In this document: piece after piece, positions 35,701 through 48,954 of the stretch | How the letters are laid out: each line of letters begins with the position of its first letter | Numbering within the stretch: the first letter of the stretch is position 1 | Assembly: GCA_004335835.1 (NCBI GenBank) | Contig: RWJK01001695.1 | Location: 1-64,000 of the forward strand | Reading direction: 5' to 3' | Length of the DNA: 64,000 nucleotides | Origin: Scenedesmus sp. ARA3 | Taxonomy: Eukaryota; Chlorophyta; Chlorophyceae; Sphaeropleales; Scenedesmaceae | Translations under genes and position numbers: made by a program | The notes under the pieces: model-generated | The model's input: the letters and a program-made list of their open reading frames with translations, nothing else | What the model was told of the DNA's origin: nothing | The model's database searches: none

Positions 35701-38700
35701 AGATCCAGTACAGCGGTATGCTGCCCCGCACAATCGCAAAGCCGCTGGTCAGGATGAGGATCAGCAGCGCCAGGCCGCCGTATGCTGCGCCCAGCGTGGG
35801 GTTGGGCGCCAGCACCGCCAGCAGCCGGAACAGCGCGGTGAGGCACAGGTTGCTGGCCACCACCACCACCCAGAAGATGAAGAAGTAGTTCACCTTCATG
35901 TGGAAGCCCACCATGAAGTAGATGATGCAGCTGAACAGCGTGGCCTCCACCACAGACACCGGCAGCTGGCTCAGCGCCATGGCCTGCACGCACACAAGCA
36001 GCACATTTGTCACCCCAAAGCCACTGCTGTGGTGAACAGGTGTGCACTGGACAGACAAAAAAGCAGCTTTGAAGCAGCGCAACTATTGTGTACTTCATCC
36101 AACGCACGCAGCAGCAGCTCACCGCGCCATGTGCATAGCCCGGGTACAGCAGGCTGTCCCTGTGCTTCAGCGACACGCCCTTCTGCGCCATGACCATGCC
36201 GATCTGCGGCATGGAGCCCATGGACATGAACAGGATGACCATGAAGGCCGCGCCGTAGAAGCTGCGCGCGTCGCTCACGCCATGGCTCAGCCGGAAGAAC
36301 AGCGAGCCCACCATCAAGCTGACAGCGATGATCTGCAATGGCAAGAGTGGCAAGGGGACATCAGCGCTAGTCCATTTGAGGGCAGCCTCTACGGCAGCTG
36401 TGTGGGTGTTGAAGGGCCCCGGATACATGCTGACGGTGGCAGTGCTAGCGCATGCTCAACCAGCAGATGGCGAGTGTCCTGCATACTAGAGAGCAAAGCC
36501 CAACTAGACATATTCCTGGCTGGCGTATTGCACACATGCCGCCACATGCAATCACGCAGGCAAGCAGAGTTGTGACACGCACCTGCAGCATGCGCCCCTT
36601 GAGCAGCACTTTGTCGCGCAGCACCAGCTTAGCCTGGCGCCGCGTGCACACAGCAATCGCCTGCAGCGGGCTGAGCGCATAGCGGCGCTTCTCCAGCGCT
36701 GCTGGGTGGCTCATCAGCGAGTCAAACGGCTCTGACAGCTGCTGCACCATGGCGTTACCTGGGATGAAAGTTACAGGCATGAGCTAGTGAGCCCTCCAGC
36801 AGCGAAACATTGCTGGATCACATCAGCATGCACCAGACATTGCTCGGCGGATATGAGCATGGCGCAGCACTTCAAAGATGTTCATTCCACCTCATTGGCA
36901 CTGTCCTGCGTCCTGTCCTGCTGCTGATTTTAACAACGTATAGTGTGCATCTCATGCTGCTGCTGTTGTTGCTATCTCTGCTCCTTTGGCAAATCACCTG
37001 CTGAGCTTTCACTCCAGAAGGTGCTCGCCATCTGGTCCAGCGACAGCAGCATGCCTGACGGCCCCGCCATGCTCCCAGTGTTGGCCTGCACTGCTGCCAC
37101 CAGCTGCTTGCTGGCAAACTCCAGCTGGCCTGCAGCATTTGCACAGCAGACAAGGTCACAGTATTGAGGGCATGTTGCTGGCAGGCCTGAAGGTAACATG
37201 GCTTGATGGCAGCCTGCTCTGCTTCTTACCCCCGTAGCAGAAGTGTGATCATGCAGTAGGGTCATCGTGTCAAACACCTGCTTGCTGCATCTGCTGCTGA
37301 TGAACATGCAGTCGTAAACACCGCAGCTGCTTGAGCCTGCCTGTCTGTAACATAACTTGCCACCGTCACCAGTACACACCTGCTGGTGTTGTGATCTCCA
37401 GCAGGAAGCTGGGCAGATCCTTCCGCACGGGGCATTGGAAGCCCATTTGCGTGAAGTGCCGCAGCGCATGCTGAATGTACCAGGCGGCAGCAGAGGCAGT
37501 GGCAGCAGTAAGTGAGCGCTACAGGCAACAACCCTGCCGGAGCGTGCCTGATGAAACAACGCCCTACACAAGCGGCATGGCTGTCGGACAAATGCACAGT
37601 AAGATGGTACAATCAAGTGACTGGCAATCATTGCAGCTGGTCAAAGATGCGGCAAACTCACCTGCAGCGGGCCGTGGTACAGCATCTTGCCGTTGGCCAG
37701 CAGCAGCAGGTCATCAAACATGTTGAAAACCTCCGGCGGCGGCTGCAGCAGGCTGATAATGGTTGTCAGGTTCAGCGCATGCGACATCTGCAAGCCAGCA
37801 GCCGCGGCACACATCAGTCAGCAGGCTTGCAAGGGGTGCATACCACTGCTGATTGGGGTGTGCAGGGGTAAGCTCTCCCCACAATTGGTTCAGTAACCTA
37901 GCAGCTGCAAGAGACAGGCAGCATGACGATTGCTGCTTTTGCACATGCCACCTGCACCAGCCAACACGCACCGCTGTGAAGAAGGAGATGACGCTGAACA
38001 GTGTCGCCGAGTCCAGCCCTGTGCTGATCTCGTCCATGAGCAGCACGCGCTGCGGCCCCACCACCATCTCAGCCGTCGTCAGCCGCTTGCGCTCGCCGCC
38101 AGAGATGCCGCGCATCATCAGGCCGCCGTCTCCCACCATGGTGTCCCTGCGGCAGCCGCACCGCACGCAATATGAGCAATTTTTCGTACATGGCAGCCAG
38201 CTAATCGATGCTATTGCAGCACCACTGGCAACCCTGCTTGGTAGACAACCAGTAACAACAAAACAGTTTACAGCATAAACTGCTGGCCTATGCTGCTTCA
38301 ACCACACGCCAGCAAGTGTGTGTTGTGCCTGCTGCTGCACCCAACCCAAGCTCACCTGCAGTGGCCCAGTCCCAGCAGCCGCATCACCACCTCCGTCTTC
38401 ACGCCAGTGCCCCACACCTCCGTGATCAGCTGCTCAATCTCGTCCATCACCATGCAGTTGTCCAGCTCATCGCCCATGTTGGACGTCTGCCTGCGGCTGA
38501 CACTGGGCGAGAAGCCGCGCGGTGGCAGCGAGGCCTGACCTGGCTGCGCTGCCAGCTGCTGCATGCTGCCGGCCACGCTCATCACCTGCAGGAAGTGCGA
38601 AACAGGTCATGAGGGGGCAGATGCTTCGGCAAAACCCAAACACGGTTGCAGGAACGATGATTTGCATCTGACTTGCAAGTGCAGGAGATGGGCTGCCCTG

Positions 38701-40825
38701 GCGCCTGCATTGCTCCGCAACAGCTCAGCTGCTGGTGGGCATCCTGGAGCAGTGTGCTTTGGCAGTCAAAACTGTTGCCGCAGCATACCGGCCAGCCACT
38801 GCTGATGCCACCCTGGCTGCCAACGAAGTTTTTGCCCAACTGCCTGCCAAGCCTGCACACCTTGGCCCTGCACAGCTCGCCAGACAGGTTGAACTCTGGC
38901 TCCCTGTAGCCGCGCTGGCAGACGTGCGCAAACTTCACTGTCTCCGCAACGCTCAGGTTGGGGATGTGGTTGTCGTGCTGCAGCAGCAGTTGTACAGCAG
39001 GACACCTCAGCTCCACTGTGCACTTCTACACATGCAGTCAGGGAAGCAAGATTACACCAGCAGTCACGCACACAGCAGGCAGCCTCCACTGCAACCATAC
39101 TAGTAACTATCAGCAGCAGAGAGCGCCATTGAACAACGCCTTGCCTCACCTGATCCACAAATGCTGTTGTGCGCTCCACTACAAACTCGTCCTTGTTGTG
39201 GCCGTTGTACAGGATTGAGCCAGACACCTGCAGCAACAGAGAGCCAAACATGTTACCCATGTGGTTGCTGTTGTCTGTGTCTGTCTCCATCCCAAGCATA
39301 GTGAGGAGCATAGTGAGAGGTACACGGCCAGGATTGCTTACCCTATGTGCTGCTTCAATGGCTGATGCCTGCTTGGTGTTGCAGCTGCTGCTGGTTGATA
39401 GCATAGCTCTGACCTGTTCTGCTGCTTTAGTCTGCTTGATTAGCCTATGTCCTGCAAGCACCGTGCAAATTATGCACTGAAAGCCGCCAAGAAGCACCTG
39501 CAGCCTGTTGCAGCCCCTGAGGCGGTTGCCCAGCACGCGCAGGAAGGTTGTCTTGCCAGAGCCTGGTGGGCCCAGCAGCAGCGTGCAGCGTCCCTACACA
39601 CATAGCACAACCACATACACAGGTGGTGTTGGTGCCCTTGGCATACTTCAGCTGGCTTGCACATGGTTGAGGGTCCTGCAAGATCTCTGACTGGCTGGCT
39701 GGCTGAACATGCATGTCGAGAAGCGGGAGCTCTCAAAGGTCGCTGCTCCATTTTACCTGCGCCACTGAGTGCTATCCAAGCCTGCAGTCAATCCCTGAAG
39801 GTTGTGTGTGTTTCTGTTGGGGTAAAGAGTGGACGGCAGCATTCGTTCCAGTGAACGACTCCTCCTTACCGGCTTGAGCACACCGTTCAGCCCATCCAGG
39901 ATGGTCAGCTCCTGTGTGTGCGCTCCCTTGCCTATTCCAAAAGCAGCCTGCAGGAAGAGCGCAGCAACAGCTGTGTCAGGGAGAAAAGGCAGCCGCACTG
40001 CTTTATGAAGCGACACGTCATGCTAGTACCAGCAGAATAGGGCAGCAGCTGTGCACCTGCAAAATTGCTGTCCTGCAAGTAGCAAGTAGATGCAGGGCTG
40101 GCTACTGCATCTCTTTGCTGCTTGGGGCTGCTGTGTATCAATCACCTCACACCTGCTCCAGGCTCATGCTCACCTTGAGCAGCTGCGGACCAAAGTTGCC
40201 TGCAGTTGGGATGCCTGCGCTTCCAACCATTGCCTGTGTCTTGACTGTGAGGTTCTTGTACTCAATCTGCACTGTTGGCATGGGCACCTGGTACTCCTCA
40301 AGCTTCTGAGCCAGCAGCCGGAAGAAGTCATGCCCTGGCTTGTCCCCCACTGACAGCAGCCTGCAGGAAAGTGCATCAGCTCCAGATTGAACTAATTGTG
40401 ACAACTGTGGATGCTGCGGGTGCAGCAGACTTGAGCTGTGCTGCTAACATCTACTTGTAGTGCCCGCTGGTGGCAAGTACAGTACTGCCTGCTGTGGTGT
40501 GTGCACTGCCCCTGCGCGCATGCCTGCAATGCTGTCCATACGACCATTTTGATGTGAAAACAACCGCTTTGAAGGACGTGTGAATCTAGCATAGCATCAG
40601 CAAGCCCTAAGATACTCCATGCCAGCAGCACCTGGAGGCCATCTCCTGCCGCTCTTTCCGCTTGACATGGCGACGTGTGCTTGCCAGCCACTCTTCCTGA
40701 CATGCAGCTATCGCTTCCTGTTCATCAATGTCTGCGTTGCGAGATAGAGCGACCGGGTCCTGCCCTAGGCCTGCCGAGTAGCCCAGCGCTGCATAGGCAG
40801 GGCTACTAGGCTCGCCCACGTCCAT
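29787..40825 (-). CDS. Full-size ABCG (PDR-type) ABC transporter
   Basis: About 28 exons and roughly 1,600 aa in NBD1-TMD1-NBD2-TMD2 order. Exons 1-10, worked out exactly, are 40825-40632, 40360-40174, 39947-39870, 39593-39498, 39227-39150, 38977-38861, 38585-38356, 38146-37972, 37787-37662 and 37470-37380, all in phase. NBD1 has Walker [10 protein letters not shown], signature [14 protein letters not shown] and Walker [17 protein letters not shown]1 lies at about 36760-35300 (e.g. [20 protein letters not shown]). A Ser/Ala-rich linker at 35130-33810 leads to NBD2 with [38 protein letters not shown] and [19 protein letters not shown]2 follows at 31510-29787 and ends KYMNFLKR. The reverse-orientation ABC proteins of this class export lipids, terpenoids or xenobiotics across the plasma membrane using ATP; the substrate is unknown. 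Exon 7 carries an extra Ser/Arg-rich insert ([15 protein letters not shown]) inside NBD1. Confidence 0.93.
32764..33273 (-). repeat. Partial copies of an ABCG NBD2 exon on both sides
   Basis: The real exon is about 33052-32872 ([14 protein letters not shown]...[13 protein letters not shown]). Acceptor-side copies lie upstream at 33158-33119 ([10 protein letters not shown]) and 33273-33238 ([10 protein letters not shown]). A donor-side copy at 32820-32764 ([18 protein letters not shown]) lies downstream and duplicates the Walker B codons. Confidence 0.88.
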
Positions 40826-41895
40826 CGCGCTCGATGATATGCTAATAGCACATGAAATGTTTTAGAGATGTCACCGCGGCAGACTGCTGCATTTTCCGAT
40901 GACTGCTGAACTGTCGGTTTGTATTGGGAGGCGCGACACACTTGTAAATGTGGTGCCCAGACTCTTTCAAATGAACTTTAAAGTACACTTTGAAGAGTCT
41001 AGCGTGATAACATGGCTTGAATGAGGAGGTGTCATTGTGGTGGTTGAGGGCTCTGCAGTGCAGGATGGAATTCTGCCTGCAAACATTTCGAGCGGTTCTG
41101 TGGCCACATTTCTGCGGTGAACCAATCTGAACTGAAAAGTTACGATGGTGGTCAGTGTGTACCTGCTGATGGTGCTGCCACTTGGACATGTGCCAACATG
41201 GCATCATGATGATGCCCTTGACTGTGAAAGCACTGCAGTAACCTTAACGGGCTGTATATAACATGGTTGGAAACTTGATCTATCACCAAGTTACAAGTGT
41301 ATCGCACACCTTTACAGGGAATTGGTTTATTGTAGGTGCAACAGCTGTGCCAGCACGGCAAGTCACCCAATGTTTGCCATCAGAGGCTAGCCGAGGCAGC
41401 GATGCCATAATCAGAGAAAACCTTGATCAACCAATCTTTAAGTTCAATCGATGATTTGTGCGTAGAGCACAGAACAACAGAAAATGAAGTGTATCCTGTA
41501 CATGACATATGTAGGGTTGTCAGTACACCAAGTGCAGCCGAAGAGGGGCTTAGCGTAGTGCGCTGCAGCACTTTACAAACTGTGTCAAGAGCTGCTAACA
41601 AACGGTGTCCAAGCCATCCAGCAGACCGCACCGGCGGCACCTACCGAAAGCCTGCCGAGGGCAACTCAGCGCAACACGGCGCTAGGTTCATGTCCAAGCG
41701 TTCAGCAGAAGACATTGAGCTCCCAGCTGAAACTGGGTGAGTTGCAAGCGAGCTAGCAGCACAGCTACTGTCCTGTAACAGGTCAAGCCTGCTGCAGTGA
41801 GAAGCACCACCCAGCCTATGCTCAAGCATTGCTCTCGCCTGTCTGCCTTGCAGCTCTGGTGGATGCTACTGAACAGCTGCAGAACGAGACTTATC
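40826..41895. promoter_or_regulatory. Divergent promoter region between ABCG and TruB genes
   Basis: 1.07 kb between head-to-head start codons at 40825 (-) and 41896 (+). Base composition is more AT-rich than the neighbouring genes and lacks CAG tracts. No specific motif was assigned. Confidence 0.5.
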
Positions 41896-42519
41896 ATGCA
41901 GATGCAGCCCCTGCGCGCCTTGCGCTCTGCAGCCAGGAGCAGCAGCAGCAGCAGCAGCAGCGCCAGGTCACCCCTGCTGTGCACAGCTTCTCAAGCTGCA
42001 GCTAGGGCCCTCAAACAGGACACACACAGACCCACAGCAGCACTGTGTTGCCGGCAGTCACCGCACCTCACTGCTGCACTGCATCTACCTGCTGCTGCCG
42101 CCTCGCATGCCAGGGAGCGATCTGTGCGTGCAAAAGCAACACCCCAAGCAGACGCAGCAGGCCAGCAAGATGAACTTGCAGCCCTGTACAGTGATGCAGC
42201 ACCAACACCAGCTAGCAAAGATTCACCACAGCCTGGGCAAGCAGCAGCAGCAGCTGCTGCAGCAGCTGAGGAGGATCTGTTAGATGCATTGTACGGGGCA
42301 GAAGATGCAGCACCCAGCAGCAGGACAGAGCCTGATGCTGCAGCAGCAGTGCCAGCAGCTGTCGAGGACGTGCTAGATGAACTGTATGAAGCCGCAGCAG
42401 CAGGAGCAAACAGCAGGGAGTTTGGCCGCAGCACTGCTGCCCCTGGAATAGCGGCAGCAGCAGCTGCAGATGACACTGCAGAAGCAGCTCCTGTCGGCCA
42501 GGATAGCTGCAGCAAACCC

Positions 42520-42558
<39 letters not shown>

Positions 42559-45500
42559 GGCAGCCCAACTGCTAGTGGCGGCAGCGGAGGCGGCAGCGGC
42601 AGGGTTCCACCTACGCATGTGGTTGCACCTGACCTGCCGGCAGACTTGGATGTGTTTGACAATGCAGTGCTGCTGGTGGATAAGCCGCTAACATGGACCT
42701 CATTTGACGCCTGCAATGCCATCAAGGGCGCAATGAAGCGGCTGGGTGTAAAAAAGGTACACAAAAGGCACTGCTGCATGCAGCACGAGCGACATGTGCA
42801 TTGCGGGCGGCATTGATGTTCCTGCAAGTGTTCCTGCCAGTCATGCTGCGAACATTTTACTTGCATGAGATTGACCAGGGTCTGCAGCAAAGCAGCTGAA
42901 GTAACATGCCAGCTACATGCGGTGAAAAAGGTACCAGCAGTGCACAACCCAGGTTACCAGCCCCTGTTGGAGTATGTACAGACAATGCACCCTGCTGCTG
43001 CTGCTGCAGGTGGGCCATGCTGGGACCCTGGACCCTGCAGCCACAGGCCTACTCATCATCTGCACAGGTGCGGCTGGCATAACTGTCACAGCCAGAACAG
43101 TTACTTCCGCTTAGCAGCAGAGGCCACACAATCATGCAATGATACCTATCAAGCAGGCACAACAGCACCATGCTTGCATGCGCTGGTTTTACTAGGGCCT
43201 TTCTTTTGTTTCCATCCTCCTATGCAGGAGATCTACCTAGGTTATGCTGAGGTAGCTATGTTTATGAAAGTAGCAGTAAACTACAAAACCGGTACATGCC
43301 TGCAGGTCTTGGCACCAAGTCCATTGAGGGATTTATGGCTGCGCACAAGGAGTACAGCGGCACACTCAAGCTGGGCTACAGTGCAAACAACTGACTAAAA
43401 GCAATACACTTGTAACAATTGCCTGCAGGTCTTGGCACCAAGTCGATTGAGGGCTTCATGGCAGCGCACAAGGAATACAGCGGCACACTCAAACTGGGCG
43501 AGGGCACGCCCAGCCTGGACGCGGAGCTGGAAGTGAATGAGCGGCTGCCCTGGGAGCACATCACAGGTGTGGCACGGCCGAATGCAGTGCGTGTGAAAGC
43601 GTTGTACACTGATGGATACAATGGCAAGATGTATCGCCGACCAGCAACGTACAGGTGCGCCCATGTTCAGCGTGCTGTTTGGCGTCATTGCTTGATGTCT
43701 TGCTGTGTCTCCTCTTGCATATGAGCAGCTAGTTCAAGCATCAGAAAGCCGACTGGCGCCATCACAGCCGCTTTGGGTGCCTGGTGATTTGCCTCCTTGA
43801 ATCTTCTTCTGTGCAGATGAGCAGCTTGTTGAGGCAGCAAAGAAGCTGACTGGCGATATCGAGCAGGTGGCCCCATGTTCAGCGCGCGGCACCACCAGGG
43901 CCAGCGCCTGCACGAGCTGATCGGAGCTCGTGTCACGCTTGTTGCCTGCTGTTGCCGCTCTCTTTTGCAGGTGATCGGCTTGCGCAAGCTGGCACGTCGC
44001 AGATTCACGACACTGAACAGCTGCCGCTGTAACCTTTTTGCCAATGTGCCGCATGCTTCCTGCAGACGAGCAGCTGGTTGAGGCAGCCAAGAAGCTGACG
44101 GGTGACATCGAACAGGTGCCGCCCATGTTCAGCGCGCTGCACCACCAGGGCCAGTGCCTGCACGAGCTGGTCCGCGCTCACGTCACGCCTCTCACCTGCT
44201 GTTGCTGCTCTCTTTTGCAGGTGATCGGCTTACGCAAGCAGCCACGTAACACAATCTCACGACACCGCATAGCTGCCTATGCAACCCTTTCGCCCCGCTG
44301 TCGCATGCTTCCTGCAGATGAGCAGCTGGTGGAGGCAGCCAAGAAGCTGACGGGCGACATTGAGCATGTGCCGCCCATGTTCAGCGAGCTGCATAACCTC
44401 ACAGCCTGCCGTCGTACTGTGTGTCGCTTGTCTGCTGCGGTTGTTTACGCAGATGAGCAGCTTGTTGAGGCAGCCAAGAAGCTGACGGGTGACATCGAGC
44501 AGGTGCCGCCCATGTTCAGCGCGCTGCACCACCAGGGCCAGCGCCTGCACGAGCTGGCGCGTGCTGGCGTGACTGTGGAGCGGCCTGCTCGGCCAGTCAC
44601 CATCACACGCTTCGACGTGCACAGGTAAACACATCTGTCATGCGCACATGTCGCGTATTTGCCAAAATTCAAGCGTATCGATCACTCAAGACGTTGGCGT
44701 TTGAATTTGCACCACCGGCACCAATAGCTGAGTATCTTTGGCCCTGATGCCTCCTGACACGTCTGAAGCTACCATACCATATAAAGCTGCAGGGACCCGG
44801 TCGACCGCCAGCTGGTGCACTTTTGTGTGGGCTGCACCAAAGGCACCTACATCCGCACCCTGGCACCCCCTAACACACACAACGCTGTTCACTCTTGGTT
44901 TGCTGCTGCAGGGACCCAGCCGACCGCCAGCTGGTGCACTTTTACGTGGGCTGCACCAAGGGCACCTACATCCGCACCGAGGACCGTTCCAATGCCTGCT
45001 AACGTACATACCTTCATTTGCTTTGTTGTATCCTGCCGCAGGGACCCGGCCGACCGCCAGCTGGTGCACTTTTATGTGGGCTGCACCAAGGGCACCTACA
45101 TCCGCACCCTGGCGCCCCCTACCACACACCAAACTGTTCACTTCATCCCTTATTGCGGCAGGGAAGGGACTCAGTCGACCGCCAGCTGATGCGTATGTGC
45201 ATACGCAGGCTGCACCAAGGATATCAATAAATTTGCGTACCACTCCAGTGCCTCTTAACACATGCAACTCCATGCATGCACTGCTGCAGGGATGCAAGCG
45301 ACCGCCAGCTTGTGCACTTTTACGTGGGCTGCACCAAGGGCACCTACATCCGCACGCTGGGCCATGACCTGGCCACATCACTCGGCACCACAGGCCACCT
45401 GGTGGCACTGCGGAGAGAGGCGATTGGAGAGGCACGGGTTGATGTGGCGTGGGATGTGCAGGTGCTGGTGGACAAGCTGTTTGCTGCCATCAGGTGAGCC

Positions 45501-46489
45501 TGATTTGGGATGGGACGACATGTGGGGTCGCATTTAAGATGGATTTGAAGATGTGATTTAGGGTCTGGTCATGACCTGGCCACCTCACTGGGCACCACAG
45601 GCCACCTTGTTGCACTGCGGCGAGAGGCAATTGGAGAAGCCAGGGTTGATGTGGCATGGGACGTGCAGGTGCTGGTGGACAAGCTGTTTGCTGCCATCAG
45701 GTGAGCCTGATTTGGGATGGGATGACATGTGGGGTCGCATTTAAGATGGATTTGAAGATGTGATTTAGGGTCTGGTCATGACCCGGCCACCTCACTGGGC
45801 ACCACAGGCCACCTTGTTGCACTGCGGCGAGAGGCAATTGGAGAAGCCAGGGTTGATGTGGCATGGGACGTGCAAGTGCTGGTGGACAAGCTCTTTGCTG
45901 CTATCAGGTGAGCCCTGGTTTGGGATGGGATGGCATATAGCGGTGGCTTTTTTACATGATGAATTTGGCATTGAAGACACTGCGGAGAGAGGCGATTGAA
46001 GAGGCCAGGGTTGATGTGGCGTGGGATGTGCAGGTGCTGGTGGACAAGCTCTTGATATAGGATAGGTCTTGCATGATGTTAAAAAAGCAGCATCAACTCG
46101 TTGCCTGATGAGCGGGTCAGGAGCAAGTACTCACAATCATTGGTTTTGGGGTTGCCGAGCGGGACAGCAGCATGCACGTGCAAGCACCCAGGTGAATCTT
46201 AGACCACATGACTGCAAAATAGTGCATGTGTTCACGTCTTTTGTGGTCCTTATGTTCTGCCTGCAGGGAGAAGCAGGGCGGGACAGAAGAGGATTTTAAG
46301 CCGTGGCAGCCCAGGGGAGTCTACAACAAGCGGCCACGCAACAACAAGGGCAGAGCACGCGGCAAGGGCAAGCAGCAGCAGCAGCAGCAGGATACAGCAG
46401 ATGCGCCGGCAGCAGCGGGGCAATCGGCAGCAGCAGAGCAACCAGCAGCAGCAGAGCAGCCGGCAGCAGCAGAGCAGCCGGCAGCTTGA
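41896..46489 (+). CDS. truB: tRNA pseudouridine-55 synthase, TruB family (probably plastid)
   Basis: Six exons, 41896-42756, 43010-43067, 43429-43566, 44453-44624, 45290-45493 and 46267-46489, join in phase to 551 aa. TruB motifs appear in order: [19 protein letters not shown], then [20 protein letters not shown] with the catalytic Asp, [68 protein letters not shown] and [14 protein letters not shown]. The enzyme isomerises U55 of tRNA in the T loop. The ~235-residue N-terminal extension begins [20 protein letters not shown], which is Ser/Arg-rich like an organelle transit peptide, and continues with Ala/Asp low complexity and a poly-Gln run from (CAG)n at 42523-42555. The C-terminal tail is basic ([15 protein letters not shown]) then Gln/Ala-rich. 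ATG 41902 is an equally good start. Confidence 0.92.
43306..43380 (+). repeat. Partial copy of TruB exon 3 (5' part)
   Basis: [20 protein letters not shown] follows a CTGCAG acceptor 122 bases before the real exon 3 (43429). It ends after the codons for KLG. Confidence 0.92.
43815..44396 (+). repeat. Three partial copies of TruB exon 4 (5' part)
   Basis: Copies at about 43817-43925, 44066-44178 and 44318-44395 repeat [24 protein letters not shown] sequence, each after a GCAG acceptor. The first carries an altered GTGGCCCC that breaks the frame. The complete exon 4 starts at 44453. Confidence 0.93.
44793..45225 (+). repeat. Four partial copies of TruB exon 5 (5' part)
   Basis: Copies at about 44793-44862, 44913-44976, 45041-45111 and 45168-45225 repeat [24 protein letters not shown] sequence. 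The fourth is badly decayed. The full exon starts at 45290. Confidence 0.93.
45571..46052 (+). repeat. Three partial copies of TruB exon 5 (3' part)
   Basis: Copies at 45571-45701, 45773-45907 and 45978-46052 repeat [20 protein letters not shown] through [18 protein letters not shown]; the first two keep the CAGGTGAGCC donor. The intron sequence behind them (GATTTGGGATGGGA, GGTCGCATTTAAGATGGATT) is copied too, and the first two copies are nearly identical over about 200 bases. Confidence 0.95.
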
Positions 46490-46989
46490 GCACCCAGGTG
46501 TGTATCATCTGCAGTGTGGCAGTAGCTTATTGGATTAGGGCACTCGACAGCGCTATCTTATGGTGTGCCTGCAATGCTTAAAAGCAAGAAAGCCACAGTG
46601 GTACTGGGGTTGGCTGACGCGCTGTGCCTAGTGTGCTGGAAGGCATCCCACAGCACCTGGGTGTGTCAGTTATGTCACTGGTGTCGTGGCGTAACCGCCT
46701 TGCTTGAACAGTAGTGTACGGGCTGGCTACGCTCTGCATCATCGTCAGGGCTGTATGTATTCAAGCACCGTATAGAAATCGCTTTTGCCACAGTTGCATG
46801 TTCAAGACGGCGGGCATTGGTGCCAGAACCCTGTTGCCAGGTCACCCACTCCAAGGGTGCCACCTTACTTCTGGGTGACATGTGCTGCACATTGACAATC
46901 TTTTGGAACGACCAGAACAGTATTACGTCGAAAACCACAACCGTATCAGCTGATGCAAGACTGCACTCAGAATTAAACTGCAACAGAAC
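46490..46989. other. Intergenic between TruB and FBPase genes
   Basis: 500 bases between two plus-strand genes. It must hold the TruB 3' UTR and the FBPase promoter. No distinct motif was recognised. Confidence 0.5.
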
Positions 46990-48610
46990 ATGGCATTGCT
47001 GGGATTGCGTTCTAGCTCCTCTCAATCAGCAGCAACGTCCGCGCATTGCTCTCGATCTCAACTATCAGTAGTAATCGGACATTGCACAACGCTGAAAGGC
47101 ACTGTAGCAGCAGCTAGGCCTAGGGTGCAGCAGCTACAGCAGAGACGCAGCATGTACTGTGCTGCTACTGCACAAGAAGCACAGAACACACCTGGAGCTG
47201 CACCCTTAGACCTCACTGGATTTGTGGCAGCCAATGCACCAGCAGGTGGGCGTGCAGCAAGCTGCGGCTGGGAGCCCTTTTGTGGGTTGGCGTGCATGCA
47301 CTGCGCAGCACAGAAGCAGCAGCATGTACAACACGAAAGCTGCAGCTGCGTTGCACAGCACAAGTTACCATGGAGAGGAGACCAAAAAACCTCTCAAAGA
47401 CGCAGAGTCTCAACAGGCAACATGATATTTTACATGCACACATGCTTGCACAAAGGGCACTGTCAGCCTGGCATGCACAGCAGGCTGTGCCCACCGGCAT
47501 CGGCCCACTGCCCACTACACATCACATACGCAAACCTGCGCGTCCTTTTGCACCACAAGCCAGCAGCAGCTCATGAGCGACATAGCTGCACGCGCAGCAC
47601 TTTCTCAGCAATGCAGCCGCTCTGCTCATGCATCCTGATACACAGAGTCAGCCCAGAGCCTGGCGCTGTTGCTGTCCAGCATTGCTGCATATGCTGCAGC
47701 AACATTGCAATGTGGCTGCTGCCATTTGCAGAGTCTTTTCAGAGCCTGCTGCTGGCCAGCGGTGCATGTGATGCTGCATTCATGTATTCGTTGCTGCTGC
47801 GGTCTGCAGATTCTGCTCAGAGCCTGGCGCTGCTACTGTCAAGCGTGGCAGTGGCAGTCAAGCAGATAGCCGGCAAGGTGTCCCGTGCTGGCCTGGAGGG
47901 CTTGTTTGGGGTGGCAGAGCAGCAGGGCGGCGGCAGCGGCGACACACAGAAGAAGCTTGACGTTGTTGCGGTGAGCTAGCAGCGATCGCTAGGCGACCTT
48001 GCTGTGGAGTAGAAGCTGAGTAATGTTTTCTGCCTGTGCTTGCTTGCCTCAAGCTTAAGCATGCATGTACAGCAATTGCATGCGGTGCTGTCAGCTGCAT
48101 CTGGCATTTCTGAACCTGGCCTGCTGGCCTAGAGGGCTTGTTTGAGGTGGCGGAGCAGCAGGGCGGCGGCAGCGGCGACACACAGAAGAAGCTAGACGTC
48201 GTTGCGGTGAGCGGGCAAATGAAGCAAGAATGCAAGGATAGTTTGCTGCATGTGTTACCTTGCTTGCTAGTAACAGTGTGGGCTTTGAGCATGTGGTGCT
48301 GTCAGCCGCATGAATGCTGGCTTGGTGACCCAACAGACTGGCTTGCAGCTACGCAGTGCACGTAGTGTGGCGACACCAGCGCTGTCAGCATCGCGCTGAC
48401 AATGCTGCATACACCGAACTATAACCAGGCAACCCTGCGTGCCTTAACAAGCATGCTGCGTGAAAGAGTGTATGTAAGGTCAAACAGCGCTGCTATTCTG
48501 TAATTGTGTTTGCTGCAGAATGACATAATGAAAGCAGTGCTCTCAGCCAACCCTCAGGTGGCAGTGCTGGCCAGTGAGGAAGATGACGAGGCAATGCTGT
48601 GCAGCAGAGG

Positions 48611-48648
<38 letters not shown>

Positions 48649-48920
48649 GCGGCGGTTATGTTGTTGTGTTTGACCCGCTAGATGGCAGCAGGAACATTGA
48701 CGCAGCCATTCCCACAGGTATGCAGCAGAAACACCAGTACCGCAGTGCTACAGTGTTAATATTTTAGTGAAACACAAACAAAGCTGCTGCAGCAGCAAGA
48801 AAGAGAATTGCCAGCAGCAAGAAATGCCAGCAGCCTTACCACATACAATCTTGACAGAGCATCTTGATCAGTTGCTTGTGGAGTCGCCCCTGTTGTCATG
48901 CATTGATCCCTGATTTTTAA

Positions 48921-48954
<34 letters not shown>

